Shown: positions 9,602 to 17,687, numbered from the stretch's first letter. The stretch is DNA of 64,000 nucleotides from Novosphingobium sp. PhB57 (GCF_004342985.1 NZ_SMBO01000003.1:549552-613551); one strand, 5' to 3'. The notes: generated from the letters alone by a model not told the origin. Made by a program: numbers and translations.

Positions 9602-10233
9602 GCGGCGACGATCATGCGAACGGGCGTAGGATTGAAGCCATTGCAGGGGTTGTTGACCTGCGGGCAGTTGGACACGACCACGATCACGTCCATTTCCGCG
9701 CGCAGGTCAACGGTCAGGCCCGGCGCGGAAATTCCGTCGACGATGCCCAGCGACCCGTCCGGCTCGACAGGTACGTTCATGAAGAAATTGATGTTGGAGA
9801 CGATGTCCCGCTTGCCCCGGCCTTCGGTGAGGTTGGCTTCCAGGAAATTCTCGACGCAGGCATGCTCGGCCTTGGTGTGGTGGCCGTAGCGCAGCGTGTT
9901 GGATTCGCACGAGCAGGCGCCGCCGATGGTATCGTGGTATTCGACCGAGGTGGCGGCAATCGTCATCAGCGCATTGCCTTCGTTGGACAGCAGCCGGGTG
10001 CCCTGCCGCAGGAACAGGTTGCCCTGCGCGGCCACGGTATCCTGCGCGCTGTAGCGCTCGGCATCGTCGGCGGCGGCATAGAGCAGGAAGTCGACGGCCT
10101 GGTTGCCTTCAAGGTCGACGATGCGCAGCGTCTGCCCGGCCTGGACATGGTGCAGCCAGGGCGCGCGGGCGGGGACGGTCACGTCGTGGATCACGGCGCC
10201 CGAAAGGCCGGCGAGATGGGGGTCGGCGGTCAT
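9598..10233 (-). CDS. DUF1989 urea carboxylase-associated protein (carboxyguanidine deiminase subunit type)
   Basis: A DUF1989 protein of about 211 residues. Conserved motifs are DLEGNQAVDFLLY, the Cys-containing GGACSCESN, RYGHHTK, ENFL and NFFMNVPVEPDG, and C-terminal NCPQVNNPCNGFNPTP. In guanidine-assimilating bacteria two such proteins (CgdA/CgdB) form a heteromeric carboxyguanidine deiminase producing allophanate; older annotation calls them urea carboxylase-associated proteins. The ATG at 10233 was chosen because AGGACAGG precedes it and it begins 13 bases after the upstream stop. The assignment as one specific subunit is uncertain. Confidence 0.85.
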   Translation of the reverse strand: MTADPHLAGLSGAVIHDVTVPARAPWLHHVQAGQTLRIVDLEGNQAVDFLLYAAADDAERYSAQDTVAAQGNLFLRQGTRLLSNEGNALMTIAATSVEYHDTIGGACSCESNTLRYGHHTKAEHACVENFLEANLTEGRGKRDIVSNINFFMNVPVEPDGSLGIVDGISAPGLTVDLRAEMDVIVVVSNCPQVNNPCNGFNPTPVRMIVAA

Positions 10234-10246
10234 GCAACCTGTCCTT

Positions 10247-11071
10247 TCAACGACGGAAATAGTCTTCGACATTCCGGAAGGCGCGCAGGCCTTCGGGGCT
10301 GGCGGTGCGCAGCGGATCGTCCTCGCCCGTCACCGCGCCGCGCCATGCCGAGGCGCGCAGCGGCGTGACGCTCCAGCTTGTCCGCGGATCGAGGACGTGA
10401 GGCACGTTGGCGATCACCACGATCACGTCCATCTCGGCGCGCAGGACCAGGCTGCGATCTGGCGCGAAGGGGCCGACATCGGGCGTGATCCCGCCGTCCG
10501 CCTCGATCCGCGCGCCCTTGAACAAGGTGACGCAGGGATGCACGTCGCGGCGGCCGAGACCATGCTTGGCAGCGCCGAGCAGGAAGCGGTCACGGCCGTT
10601 GGGATAGTCGCCGCTGTTGCGGCCATCGCCGTACTTCGCCGCATTGGTGGCCGCGTTCGAGGTGCCGCAGAAGGTGTCGTGGGTACCGGCCTCGTCTTCA
10701 AGGATGCTCATGAGCACGCGCCCCATGTCGGACAGCAGCAGCTTGCCCGCGCCGAGATAGGCATTCCACTGAACCTTGACGGTATCGGCGACGTTCAGGC
10801 GCTCGGTCGGCATTTCCGCATTGAACACCAGCAGCGAGGCGCAGGCGTCGCCGGCAAGGTCGATCAGCCGCAGGCGCGATCCGCGCGAGAGCCGGCGCGT
10901 GGCATAGCCGCCTGCCGCGATGGTTTCCTCCCACACGAGGTCAGCGCCGTCCACGCCCTCGGGCAAGTCTTCGGCAACGGGAGGGAGCACGGGCATGCTC
11001 TCCACGATCGTCCCTGCCATGGCGCGGGCATGGTCCCGCGCGGCGAGCGGATCGGCCAGGGTCTGGGTCAT
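10247..11071 (-). CDS. DUF1989 urea carboxylase-associated protein, second paralog
   Basis: A 274-residue DUF1989 protein, longer than its neighbour. It shares the framework (RLIDLAGDACASLLVFN, LLLSDMGRVLMSI, HDTFCGTSN, AKYGDG, RDRFLLG, LRAEMDVIVVIANVPH). The pair probably forms one heteromeric deiminase acting on carboxyguanidine. Its ATG overlaps the stop of the upstream NikR-like regulator gene by ATGA (11068-11071), so regulator and enzyme are translationally coupled. The family is certain; the substrate is inferred from operon partners. Confidence 0.85.
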   Translation of the reverse strand: MTQTLADPLAARDHARAMAGTIVESMPVLPPVAEDLPEGVDGADLVWEETIAAGGYATRRLSRGSRLRLIDLAGDACASLLVFNAEMPTERLNVADTVKVQWNAYLGAGKLLLSDMGRVLMSILEDEAGTHDTFCGTSNAATNAAKYGDGRNSGDYPNGRDRFLLGAAKHGLGRRDVHPCVTLFKGARIEADGGITPDVGPFAPDRSLVLRAEMDVIVVIANVPHVLDPRTSWSVTPLRASAWRGAVTGEDDPLRTASPEGLRAFRNVEDYFRR

Positions 11072-11547
11072 GAATGCGCTCCGGTCTGTCTGAATGCATT
11101 GCCGTGCTGGTCGTAGAGCGGCGGCAGGAGGGCGGTGGTGGTGACCAGCTCAAGCTGCTGCACCCCGCGCACCCGGCGAATGGCGTCGCACAGTTCCTTC
11201 AGCCGAACGGCCGGTCCCTGCACGAGAAGAACTTCAAGCGACTGATCGTCTTCCAGAACGACGTGCTGGGAAGAGATCACTTCCTTCAGGTAACTGGCCT
11301 GCGTCTGGGAAAGCAGGTGCCGCACCCGGCCCCGCTCGCCCCGATAGACCAGGGTAATTGTGCCCGCGAGCATCTCGTCCGGGCGCATGAGCGAGCCGTG
11401 CTCCGCAAGCGCGTGGCGGATCAGCTCGGCGATGAGCTGGGAGCGCGACGGCAGCGCGCGTTCGGCCACCATCATGTCCAGCTGTCTGAAGAGATCTGCC
11501 GGGAGGCTCATGCTGAGCCGCGCCAGGCTTGCGGATTCGGAGCCCAT
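11068..11547 (-). CDS. NikR-like ribbon-helix-helix regulator, copy 1
   Basis: A 159-residue protein with an N-terminal ribbon-helix-helix DNA-binding domain (about 8-50, ARLSMSLPADLFRQLD) and a C-terminal ACT-like domain starting AGTITLVY, as in NikR. Aligned with E. coli NikR nickel ligands H76, H87, H89 and C95, it has A84, H95, V97 and S103. Three of four ligands are missing, so nickel is unlikely to be the signal in the known way. I chose the ATG at 11547 (purine-rich GAGAG upstream); a TTG at 11574 is also in frame. A TATTAC-N14-GTAATA element lies just upstream. Confidence 0.85.
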   Translation of the reverse strand: MGSESASLARLSMSLPADLFRQLDMMVAERALPSRSQLIAELIRHALAEHGSLMRPDEMLAGTITLVYRGERGRVRHLLSQTQASYLKEVISSQHVVLEDDQSLEVLLVQGPAVRLKELCDAIRRVRGVQQLELVTTTALLPPLYDQHGNAFRQTGAHS

Positions 11548-11560
11548 GCCCACTCTCTTT

Positions 11561-12343
11561 TCAATTATTACCAATTACGTCAATAGTAATATTTTCGAGC
11601 TGTTCGGGTGCCGGCTCGGCACGCTCGCGCATCGGCAGGTCGTAGACCACTGTGGCGCCGAAACGGTGGGGCGCGTGGGGATCGTGACGACGCTTGTCGA
11701 GCGCCAGAACGCGGGTTCCCAGCGTGAAGGCCTCGCGGATGTCGTGCGTCACCATCACGATGGTCAGCGAATATTCCCGCCACAGGCGCAGGATCAGCGC
11801 ATGCATGTCCGCACGGATGCCGGGATCGAGCGCACCGAAGGGCTCGTCCAGGAGCAGGATGCGCGGCCTTTTCACCAAGGCCTGCGCGATCGCCAGACGC
11901 TGCTGCATGCCGCCCGAAAGGTGCGCCGGATAGAGGTCAAGGCTATGCCCCAGGCCCACGGCGGTCAGCATCGCCGTCGCTTCCTCCTCCGCCGCGCGCC
12001 GGGCACTGCCGAACAGGCGTCCGAGCAGCGGCGCCTTCTCGCACTCCAGGCCCAGGGTCGTGTTGCGCAGCGCCGTCAGGTGCGGGAACACCGAATAGCG
12101 CTGGAACACCACGCCGCGGTCAGGGCCGCATTCGGGCGTGAGCGGCGTTCCGTCCATCAGGATCTTGCCCTGGCTCGGCCCTTCCTGTCCCAGGATCAGC
12201 CGCAGGAAGCTGCTCTTGCCCGCCCCCGAGGGGCCGACGATGGAAACGAAGGAACCTTCCTCGATGTCGAGGTTGAGTTTCTCGATGATGATGCGGTCGC
12301 CGTATTCGACCCAGACATCGCAGAAGCGCAGCAGAGTGCTCAA
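11561..12343 (-). CDS. ABC transporter ATP-binding protein (nitrate/sulfonate/taurine type)
   Basis: Energises import through the permease encoded just upstream. It has 260 residues with Walker A GPSGAGKSS, signature LSGGMQQR, Walker B ILLLDEPFGALD and switch His in VTHDIREA. The frame has no suitable ATG. The likely start is TTG at 12343, which overlaps the permease stop (TTGA) and has GGAG about 8 bases before. The gene's last codons contain the operator-like repeat that precedes NikR-like copy 1. The substrate is inferred to be guanidine or a related compound from the operon. Confidence 0.88.
   Translation of the reverse strand: MSTLLRFCDVWVEYGDRIIIEKLNLDIEEGSFVSIVGPSGAGKSSFLRLILGQEGPSQGKILMDGTPLTPECGPDRGVVFQRYSVFPHLTALRNTTLGLECEKAPLLGRLFGSARRAAEEEATAMLTAVGLGHSLDLYPAHLSGGMQQRLAIAQALVKRPRILLLDEPFGALDPGIRADMHALILRLWREYSLTIVMVTHDIREAFTLGTRVLALDKRRHDPHAPHRFGATVVYDLPMRERAEPAPEQLENITIDVIGNN
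11566..11591. promoter_or_regulatory. Predicted NikR-like operator (TATTAC-N14-GTAATA)
   Basis: A perfect inverted repeat, TATTAC at 11566-11571 and GTAATA at 11586-11591 with 14 bases between. It overlaps the 3' end of the ATPase gene and lies 19 bases before the NikR-like ATG. On the minus strand TTGACG, a possible -35 element, sits in the spacer, so binding could block an internal promoter for the regulator, deiminase, carboxylase and hydrolase genes. Confidence 0.65.
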
Positions 12344-13155
12344 TGGCTTGCTCCATGGGCCCAGGGGAACAGTCGCCGGCTGAGGAACGTGAGGGCCACG
12401 TCGATCAGGATCGCCAGCAGGGCGATCCAGGCGACGTAAGGCAGGATCACATCCATCGAGAGATAGCGGCGAACGAGGAAAATGCGGTAGCCGAGGCCGA
12501 CGTCCGAGGCGATCGCCTCGGCGGAAATCAGGAAGACCCAGGCCGGCCCGAGCGCCAGGCGCATCGCCTGGAGCAGCCGCGGCATCGCCTGTGGCAACGC
12601 CACGCGGATCATCACCTGCCAACTGCTCGCGCCCAGGGTCTGCGCCTTGATGATCTGCTCGGTCGGCAGAGCGGCGACATGGGCCGTGATGTCGCGGATC
12701 ATGACCGGGGCGATGCCCACCACGATCAGCGCGACTTTGGCCGTCTCGCCCAGCCCCAGCGCGATGAACAGGATCGGCAGCAAAGCGATCGGCGGAATGA
12801 CGGCGATGCCGGTCACCAGCGGCCCGAAGGTAGCGCGTACCGGCGGCAGCACCCCCAGCGCCAGACCCACCATCAGCGCCATCAGCGTCGAGATGCCAAG
12901 GCCGATGCCCAGACGCTGCAGGCTGGCGAGGGTATCCGCCCAGAACACCAGTTGTCCGGTGAGCTGGTCGGGCTGGAACAGCAGCGCCGACATGCTTTCG
13001 GCCATGGCCCCCGGCAGCGGCAGGATCTTGTCGGCCGGGTTTACCGCATGCCGGCTGGCGGCCATGACGATATAGACCAGCACGAGCAGCAGGATCGGCG
13101 TGGCTCCCAGGAACAGCCGCCCCCCTCGCCCGACGTGACGATTCACCCAGCGCAT
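12340..13155 (-). CDS. ABC transporter permease (nitrate/sulfonate/taurine type)
   Basis: Inner-membrane channel subunit of 271 residues with about six hydrophobic helices. The cytoplasmic EAA loop is recognisable (KAQTLGASSWQVMIRVALPQAMPRLL) and couples to the ATPase. It belongs to the BPD_transp_1 family of SsuC/TauC-like importers. It lies between the solute-binding lipoprotein (81-base gap) and the ATPase (stop/start overlap). The start ATG at 13155 has only a weak ribosome binding site. Confidence 0.88.
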   Translation of the reverse strand: MRWVNRHVGRGGRLFLGATPILLLVLVYIVMAASRHAVNPADKILPLPGAMAESMSALLFQPDQLTGQLVFWADTLASLQRLGIGLGISTLMALMVGLALGVLPPVRATFGPLVTGIAVIPPIALLPILFIALGLGETAKVALIVVGIAPVMIRDITAHVAALPTEQIIKAQTLGASSWQVMIRVALPQAMPRLLQAMRLALGPAWVFLISAEAIASDVGLGYRIFLVRRYLSMDVILPYVAWIALLAILIDVALTFLSRRLFPWAHGASH

Positions 13156-13236
13156 TGTCGTTGTCTCACTTTGCGAGATGTTGGCGTCGTGGCGGGTCGA
13201 CTGCGAAACTGCCGCAATCGAATCCCGCCTGCCGAA

Positions 13237-14331
13237 CTAGAGCTTTCCGTCGGCCGCCATCTTCATGAAGCTGTCGTCGAAACGCAGCGTGACGTGCTGC
13301 GCGTCGCCCAGCGTCTTGCCGCCCGGGAAGGACATGCCGACGGCGTCGGCTGAGTTCGATCCCTTGAACAGCCCCTTGGAGAAGCTGAAGTCCCGCACCC
13401 GCGTCATCGTCGTGATCAGCGCCGGAGCATCCGTTGCGGCCACGGCGGACTTGGGATCGGCGTAGAGATGCGTGGTGCCGAGCTGGGAGTCGAAGGATTC
13501 CGGGGTGGCCCCTGCCAGCTTCGCCATGGCCGCGCGGGCGGCCTTGCCTTCGGCATCCTGGCGGATCATCAGCGCCGTCGTCTCGTACCAGATGCCGGCC
13601 AGCGCCTTGCCCAGGTTGGGATTGGCCTTGAGCGTGGCCGTATCCACGCAGAGCAGGTCGAGGATCTCTCCGGGAATGTCGGCGGAGCTGAACACCAGCT
13701 TCGCACCCGGCTGCGCCTTCATGGCGTTGAGCTGAGGATTCCAGGCGACCGCGACCTTGACGTCGGGGCTGGCGAAAGCACCGACGATATCGGCATCGCC
13801 GGTATTGACCGTCTTCACGTCCTTCAGCGCCAAGCCCACCGAATTCAGGCCGCGCGCCAGGAGGTAGTGCGAAACCGAAAGCTCGACCAGATTGACCGTC
13901 TGGCCCTTGATCGCCTTCAGATCGCCCCCTCCGGCATTCGAAATGCCTTTCATCAGCACGCCGTCGTTGCCGTTGGAATAGTCACCGACGATGATCGCGC
14001 TGGTGTCCTTGCCGCCAGCGGCCGGGATCGTCAGCGCGTCCATGTTAGCGACGGTCACGCCGTCCAGCTTTCCGGCCGTGTACTGGTTCACCGATTCAAC
14101 GTAGTCGTTCACTTGCACGACGTTGATCTTGATGCCGTACTTGTCCGCCCACTTCTTCACGATGCCCGCCTGCTGGGCATAGGGCCAGGGCATCCACCCC
14201 GCGTAAATCGACCATCCGATATTGAACTCGGTGCGCTTGGGCGCCTCGCTCGGGCCTTGCGAGCAGGCTGCAGTGAGAAGCACGCCCGCCATCAACGTGG
14301 CCTTGGCAATGCGACGGATCGGTACGATCAT
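13237..14331 (-). CDS. ABC transporter substrate-binding lipoprotein
   Basis: Periplasmic solute receptor of 364 residues. The ATG at 14331 is preceded by AGGGGA and begins a lipoprotein signal with lipobox LTAAC, so the Cys near residue 24 would be lipidated. The mature part (FNIGWSIYAGWMPWPYAQQAGI...) resembles NMT1/SsuA/TauA-type receptors, and urea/guanidine-operon receptors often have this fold. A longer frame extends to 14481 but lacks a signal peptide at its start and crosses the operator. Its own TATTAC-N14-GTAATA element lies 61 bases upstream. Confidence 0.86.
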   Translation of the reverse strand: MIVPIRRIAKATLMAGVLLTAACSQGPSEAPKRTEFNIGWSIYAGWMPWPYAQQAGIVKKWADKYGIKINVVQVNDYVESVNQYTAGKLDGVTVANMDALTIPAAGGKDTSAIIVGDYSNGNDGVLMKGISNAGGGDLKAIKGQTVNLVELSVSHYLLARGLNSVGLALKDVKTVNTGDADIVGAFASPDVKVAVAWNPQLNAMKAQPGAKLVFSSADIPGEILDLLCVDTATLKANPNLGKALAGIWYETTALMIRQDAEGKAARAAMAKLAGATPESFDSQLGTTHLYADPKSAVAATDAPALITTMTRVRDFSFSKGLFKGSNSADAVGMSFPGGKTLGDAQHVTLRFDDSFMKMAADGKL

Positions 14332-14391
14332 GAGTCGGTCCCCTTTCGCAGTGCAACATTGCTGCGATTCGAAAGGTTGTCCATCGAAAAT

Positions 14392-14417
14392 TATTACGCT
14401 GCGCGTGTTTTGTAATA
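14392..14417. promoter_or_regulatory. Predicted NikR-like operator before the ABC transporter
   Basis: TATTAC (14392-14397), 14 bases, GTAATA (14412-14417), perfect arms. It lies between NikR-like copy 2 and the substrate-binding protein, both on the minus strand. I looked for a guanidine-I (ykkC) riboswitch in this 195-base leader and did not see its conserved segments, so this element is the likely control point. Confidence 0.65.
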
Positions 14418-14526
14418 CTTGCGCCAGCTGCCGCGCGTGACGGCGCGGCACAGGGAGCGGTTGATGCGGCCTCAGGAGCATGTGCGCGGGAACGCGCGAT
14501 CAGCGCCCCCCTCCCGCCCCGAGAGA

Positions 14527-15036
14527 TCAGGCCGCCACTTCGTCCTCGGATTGCCGCTTGCGTGCGGCGCGGTCCGCCGTCCCCGCCAGCTCGTCCTGCT
14601 CATGCAGCGGCGGAAGCAGCGCCGTCGTGGTGACGAGCTGGAGCTGATGCACGCCGCGAATGGCGCGCAGGGCATCGCAGAGATCCTTCAGCCGCGCGGC
14701 GGGACCTTGCACCAGCAACACTTCGAGCGACTGGTCATCCTCCAGGAACACATGCTGCGAGGAGATGACCTCCTTCAGGTACTCCGCCTGGCTCTGCGCC
14801 AGTTGATGCCGCACCCGGCCCTTGTCGCCCCGGTAGACCAGGGTGATCGTGCCCGCCAGCATCTCTTCCGGCCGGGTCAGCGCTTCATGTTCGGCCAGGG
14901 CGTGACGGATCAGCTCGGCAATGAGCTGCGAGCGAGAGGGCAGTCCGCGTTCCTCGACCATCGCATCGAGCTGGCGGAACAGGTCGGCGGGAAGGCTCAT
15001 GCTGAGCCGGGCCAGACTGGCGGCGTCGGTCTTCAC
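14527..15036 (-). CDS. NikR-like ribbon-helix-helix regulator, copy 2
   Basis: A 169-residue paralog of the copy at 11.1-11.5 kb; over residues 7-120 the two are nearly identical in pattern. The ribbon-helix-helix lies at about 8-50 and the ACT-like domain begins AGTITLVY. The nickel-ligand positions read A84, H95, F97 and S103, again lacking three of the four residues of E. coli NikR. The charged tail after residue 145 differs from copy 1. It precedes the ABC transporter genes and lies 188 bases from the operator at 15.22 kb. Two regulators in one locus may hetero-oligomerise; this is inference. Confidence 0.85.
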   Translation of the reverse strand: MKTDAASLARLSMSLPADLFRQLDAMVEERGLPSRSQLIAELIRHALAEHEALTRPEEMLAGTITLVYRGDKGRVRHQLAQSQAEYLKEVISSQHVFLEDDQSLEVLLVQGPAARLKDLCDALRAIRGVHQLQLVTTTALLPPLHEQDELAGTADRAARKRQSEDEVAA

Positions 15037-15222
15037 GCTGCATCCCCTTGGGCCATCGTCATAATCCTTGCATCTGCGGCTTCGTCCCGAAAACCGGAGG
15101 GCGGGACGATCCTTTGCGATCGACGCTGGGCCGGTTGGGGGACGGGTGTCAAGAGCGTGCCGCGCTTCATGCCCAGAGGGTCCGCGCCCGAAACCCGGTC
15201 GTGTTACGGGGATAGTCGGTAA

Positions 15223-15250
15223 ATATTACCGTTGCAGAGTTTGGTAATAT
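15223..15250. promoter_or_regulatory. Predicted NikR-like operator between regulator and MBL genes
   Basis: The best copy of the element: ATATTACC (15223-15230) and GGTAATAT (15243-15250) are perfect 8-base arms with 12 bases between, equal to TATTAC-N14-GTAATA. It sits 42 bases before the GTG start of the first metallo-beta-lactamase-fold gene and 187 bases before the divergent NikR-like copy 2, so it could control both. Confidence 0.7.
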
Positions 15251-15292
15251 CGATAACGTGACGGACTTCGTGCGGACATATCGGGGAACTCC

Positions 15293-16381
15293 GTGGCGCA
15301 AAATCCAGCCTATAATTCCGCTTTGTCGGGCAATCCGCAGTCCGCCACCGCGCGGACCTATCCCAACGGCAACCCGGCGCTGGGCTACAACCCGCCCGGT
15401 GCGCGCCATACCGACAGCGCAGTGCCGCTTCACCGCAAGACGGCCGTGGTCCATGACTACGCCTGCGACGGTCCGGCACCGGGCAATCTGGCATTTCGCT
15501 GGACTTACGGCTCCAACGTCGCGGCCCGGAACCGCGATCCGCGCGTGCAGGTGGTGCAGTACAACGAGGACACGTTCGTGCTGCGACAGAACGTCTGCGT
15601 CCATTGGGAAGCGCCGTTCACTTACCTCCTGTTCGGCAATGCCGGCGCGCTGCTGATCGATACCGGCGCCACCGCGAACGCGCAGGCCTATCCCTTGCGC
15701 GAGACGGTGGATGCCATCCTTGCTCGCTGGTGCCAGGCCCGCGGACGCAAGTCCGTGCCCCTGACGGTAGCGCTCACCTCGGGAGAGGATGCCGCACAGA
15801 ACCAGGGACTGGTCCAGTTCGCCGGGCGGCCGGACACGACGATCGTGCCCAAGCCGCTTGCCCTCATGAAGCGCTTCTACGGTCTCGACGCAAGCTGGCC
15901 TTCCGGATCGGGCCGGATCGATCTGGGCGGCCGCGTCATCGGCGTCATCCCGACGCCGGGCACGCACCGGGACGGGGTCAGTTTCCACGACCCTTACTGC
16001 GATTTCCTGTTCACCGGCGACCTGCTGTTCCCCGGCAAGATCAACATCGGCAACGACCGCGATTTCGTCGCCTCGCTGGAGCGGCTGCGGGACTTCGTGC
16101 GGCAACAGCCGGTCAAGTGGCTGCTGGGCGGCCACGTCGAGATGATGTTCGTGCCGGGCAAATACTATCCCCGCTTCGCGACCTACAAACCCTATGAGCG
16201 GGTGCTGGAAATGACCCCGGACCTGATCGACGAGGCGCTCGCCCACGCGCGCGAGATCCAGGGCAAGGACATGATGCTGATCCGGCCGGACTTCGTCCTG
16301 TTCAACGGCGTCAGCCCCGACCAGAAGACCAAGGTCTGGCCCGAGGGCGTGCCCGACATCAACCCGCCGCGCCCCTTCTGA
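15293..16381 (+). CDS. Metallo-beta-lactamase-fold protein with degenerate metal motif
   Basis: A 362-residue protein, GTG start with GGGGA upstream. It aligns along its length with the next gene (QVVQYNEDTFVLRQN / QVHWYNPHAAILRQN; TGDLLF / TGDMFY; LGGHVEM / MGCHVEI). Where the neighbour has SHLHADH, this protein reads TSGEDAA, so the HxHxDH metal motif is lost. The later His and Asp positions (PGTHR, TGD, GGH) remain. It may bind one metal, act as a structural partner, or be inactive. It has no obvious signal peptide. It is probably co-transcribed with the next gene, 17 bases away. Confidence 0.78.
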   Translation: MAQNPAYNSALSGNPQSATARTYPNGNPALGYNPPGARHTDSAVPLHRKTAVVHDYACDGPAPGNLAFRWTYGSNVAARNRDPRVQVVQYNEDTFVLRQNVCVHWEAPFTYLLFGNAGALLIDTGATANAQAYPLRETVDAILARWCQARGRKSVPLTVALTSGEDAAQNQGLVQFAGRPDTTIVPKPLALMKRFYGLDASWPSGSGRIDLGGRVIGVIPTPGTHRDGVSFHDPYCDFLFTGDLLFPGKINIGNDRDFVASLERLRDFVRQQPVKWLLGGHVEMMFVPGKYYPRFATYKPYERVLEMTPDLIDEALAHAREIQGKDMMLIRPDFVLFNGVSPDQKTKVWPEGVPDINPPRPF

Positions 16382-16398
16382 CGCCAAGGACCCTCTCC

Positions 16399-17412
16399 AT
16401 GGATCGCCGCACTTTCCTTTCGCGCAATGCCGCTGTCGCCGCCGTCCCGCTGACGGGGCTGTCCCTGGCCGCCCTCTCCGACACGGCGGCCGCCGCCGCG
16501 CGGCCGGCGCCCATCGATTTCACGAGCGACCTTCCTGCCGCCGGCAGTTTCCCCAAGCGCTGGATCTGCGGTTCGCCGTCCTGCATGGACAATACCGACC
16601 CGCCCGTTCAGGTCCATTGGTACAATCCGCATGCGGCCATCCTGCGGCAGAACAAGGCCTACAGCTACGAGGCGCCGTTCGCTCCGCTCTACTTCGGCAA
16701 CGACCGTGTGCTCCTGCTCGACGAAGGCTTCGTGCAGCTTCGCAACGACTGGGACCTGCGCGGCGTGGTGGACCAGTGCATCGACGACTGGTGCCGCCGC
16801 AACGGACGCGATCCCGCCTCGCTGGAACTGCTCGTCGCGTTCAGCCACCTCCACGCCGACCACTACGCCGCGACCAACCAGTTCGCGGACCGGCCGAACA
16901 CCCGGTACATGGGCCTTACGCACGAGGAAATGGTCGGCTTCTGGGGCATGACCCGGTTTCCCGAGGAGCGCGTGACCCTGGACCTCGGCGGCCGCGAGAT
17001 CCTGATCTGGGGCTCGCCCGGCCATGTCGTGTCCGAGTTCACGTATTACGACAGCTACACGCAGATCCTCTATACCGGCGACATGTTCTATCGCGGCCGA
17101 TGCTACATCAGCTTCTGGCAGCCCTGGTTCGACAGCATGAAACGGCTGATCGATTTCTGCGACACCCATCCGGTCGCGCACGTCATGGGATGCCATGTCG
17201 AGATCAGCAAGGACGGGCAGGACTATCCCTATGGCCTGACCTACCAGCCGGACGAGGCCCCCGTGGAGATGACCGTGCAGCAATTGCGCGAAGCCTATGC
17301 CCATGCCCAGAAGATCACCGAGCCCGGGATTTATTTTACCGGCACCGTGTTCCTCTGCAACCAGACGCGCGGGACGACCACCATCGACCGCAATCCCTAT
17401 CGCTACGATTGA
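16399..17412 (+). CDS. MBL-fold metallo-hydrolase with Tat-type signal
   Basis: A 337-residue hydrolase of the metallo-beta-lactamase superfamily with the intact dinuclear site: SHLHADH near residue 152, PGH near 210, TGD near 230 and GCH near 268. The N-terminus begins MDRRTFLSRN followed by a hydrophobic Ala-rich stretch, as in Tat (twin-arginine) signals, so a folded, metal-loaded periplasmic enzyme is likely. The substrate is unknown. It pairs with the degenerate paralog upstream, and the shared operator suggests expression with the guanidine-type operon. Confidence 0.85.
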   Translation: MDRRTFLSRNAAVAAVPLTGLSLAALSDTAAAAARPAPIDFTSDLPAAGSFPKRWICGSPSCMDNTDPPVQVHWYNPHAAILRQNKAYSYEAPFAPLYFGNDRVLLLDEGFVQLRNDWDLRGVVDQCIDDWCRRNGRDPASLELLVAFSHLHADHYAATNQFADRPNTRYMGLTHEEMVGFWGMTRFPEERVTLDLGGREILIWGSPGHVVSEFTYYDSYTQILYTGDMFYRGRCYISFWQPWFDSMKRLIDFCDTHPVAHVMGCHVEISKDGQDYPYGLTYQPDEAPVEMTVQQLREAYAHAQKITEPGIYFTGTVFLCNQTRGTTTIDRNPYRYD

Positions 17413-17414
17413 AC

Positions 17415-17453
17415 CTTCCGCGGCGAATCGACATCCCGATTTCGCAGCGGAAG
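17415..17453. terminator. Hairpin after MBL genes
   Basis: CTTCCGC (17415-17421) pairs with GCGGAAG (17447-17453), and GCGAA (17423-17427) with TTCGC (17441-17445). It follows the stop codon by a few bases. There is no T run, so termination is only suggested. Confidence 0.35.
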
Positions 17454-17562
17454 CACCGCTCCGACGATTGCGGCGATATGCGCCAGTGTTACCTCGCCGC
17501 CGAAAAACGGCATTAATCCTGCGTTTCCAGGCCGACTGTACCAAAACAAGTCAAACCGACAT

Positions 17563-17588
17563 TAATACGCTTGACGAGAAACGTAATA
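17563..17588. promoter_or_regulatory. Predicted NikR-like operator, one mismatch
   Basis: TAATAC (17563-17568), 14 bases, GTAATA (17583-17588): the same geometry as the perfect sites with one mismatch in the left arm. TTGACG, a possible -35 element, lies in the spacer. The first hydroxylase-family gene starts about 100 bases downstream. Confidence 0.55.
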
Positions 17589-17687
17589 TCCATACCGTGT
17601 ATCAAGTCGCCAGGCAGAGCGATGAAAATCCGGGAGAGAGAATCTGTAACAGCAGGCTGGTCCACTGGCCTGGATGGGGGGTTTTCG

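Noticed and set aside
8429..9889. A 486-codon plus-strand frame over the carboxylase start
   Set aside because: It is a shadow of the biotin carboxylase domain and the DUF1989 gene, which carry unmistakable motifs.
11561..12622. Longer form of the ABC ATP-binding protein starting upstream at 12622
   Set aside because: The extra N-terminal part lies inside the permease gene, has shadow-type Arg/Gly/Pro composition and no ATPase motif; the TTG overlapping the permease stop is the sensible start.
14332..14526. Guanidine-I (ykkC) riboswitch before the transporter operon
   Set aside because: The conserved ykkC sequence blocks were not found by eye on the minus strand; only the inverted repeat and a GC-rich hairpin are visible. 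A covariance search could overturn this.
17571..17687. Upstream start (TTG 17571) for the first hydroxylase-family gene
   Set aside because: It would place the operator-like repeat inside the coding region and add residues not present in the second copy; the ATG at 17688 has the G-rich ribosome binding site.
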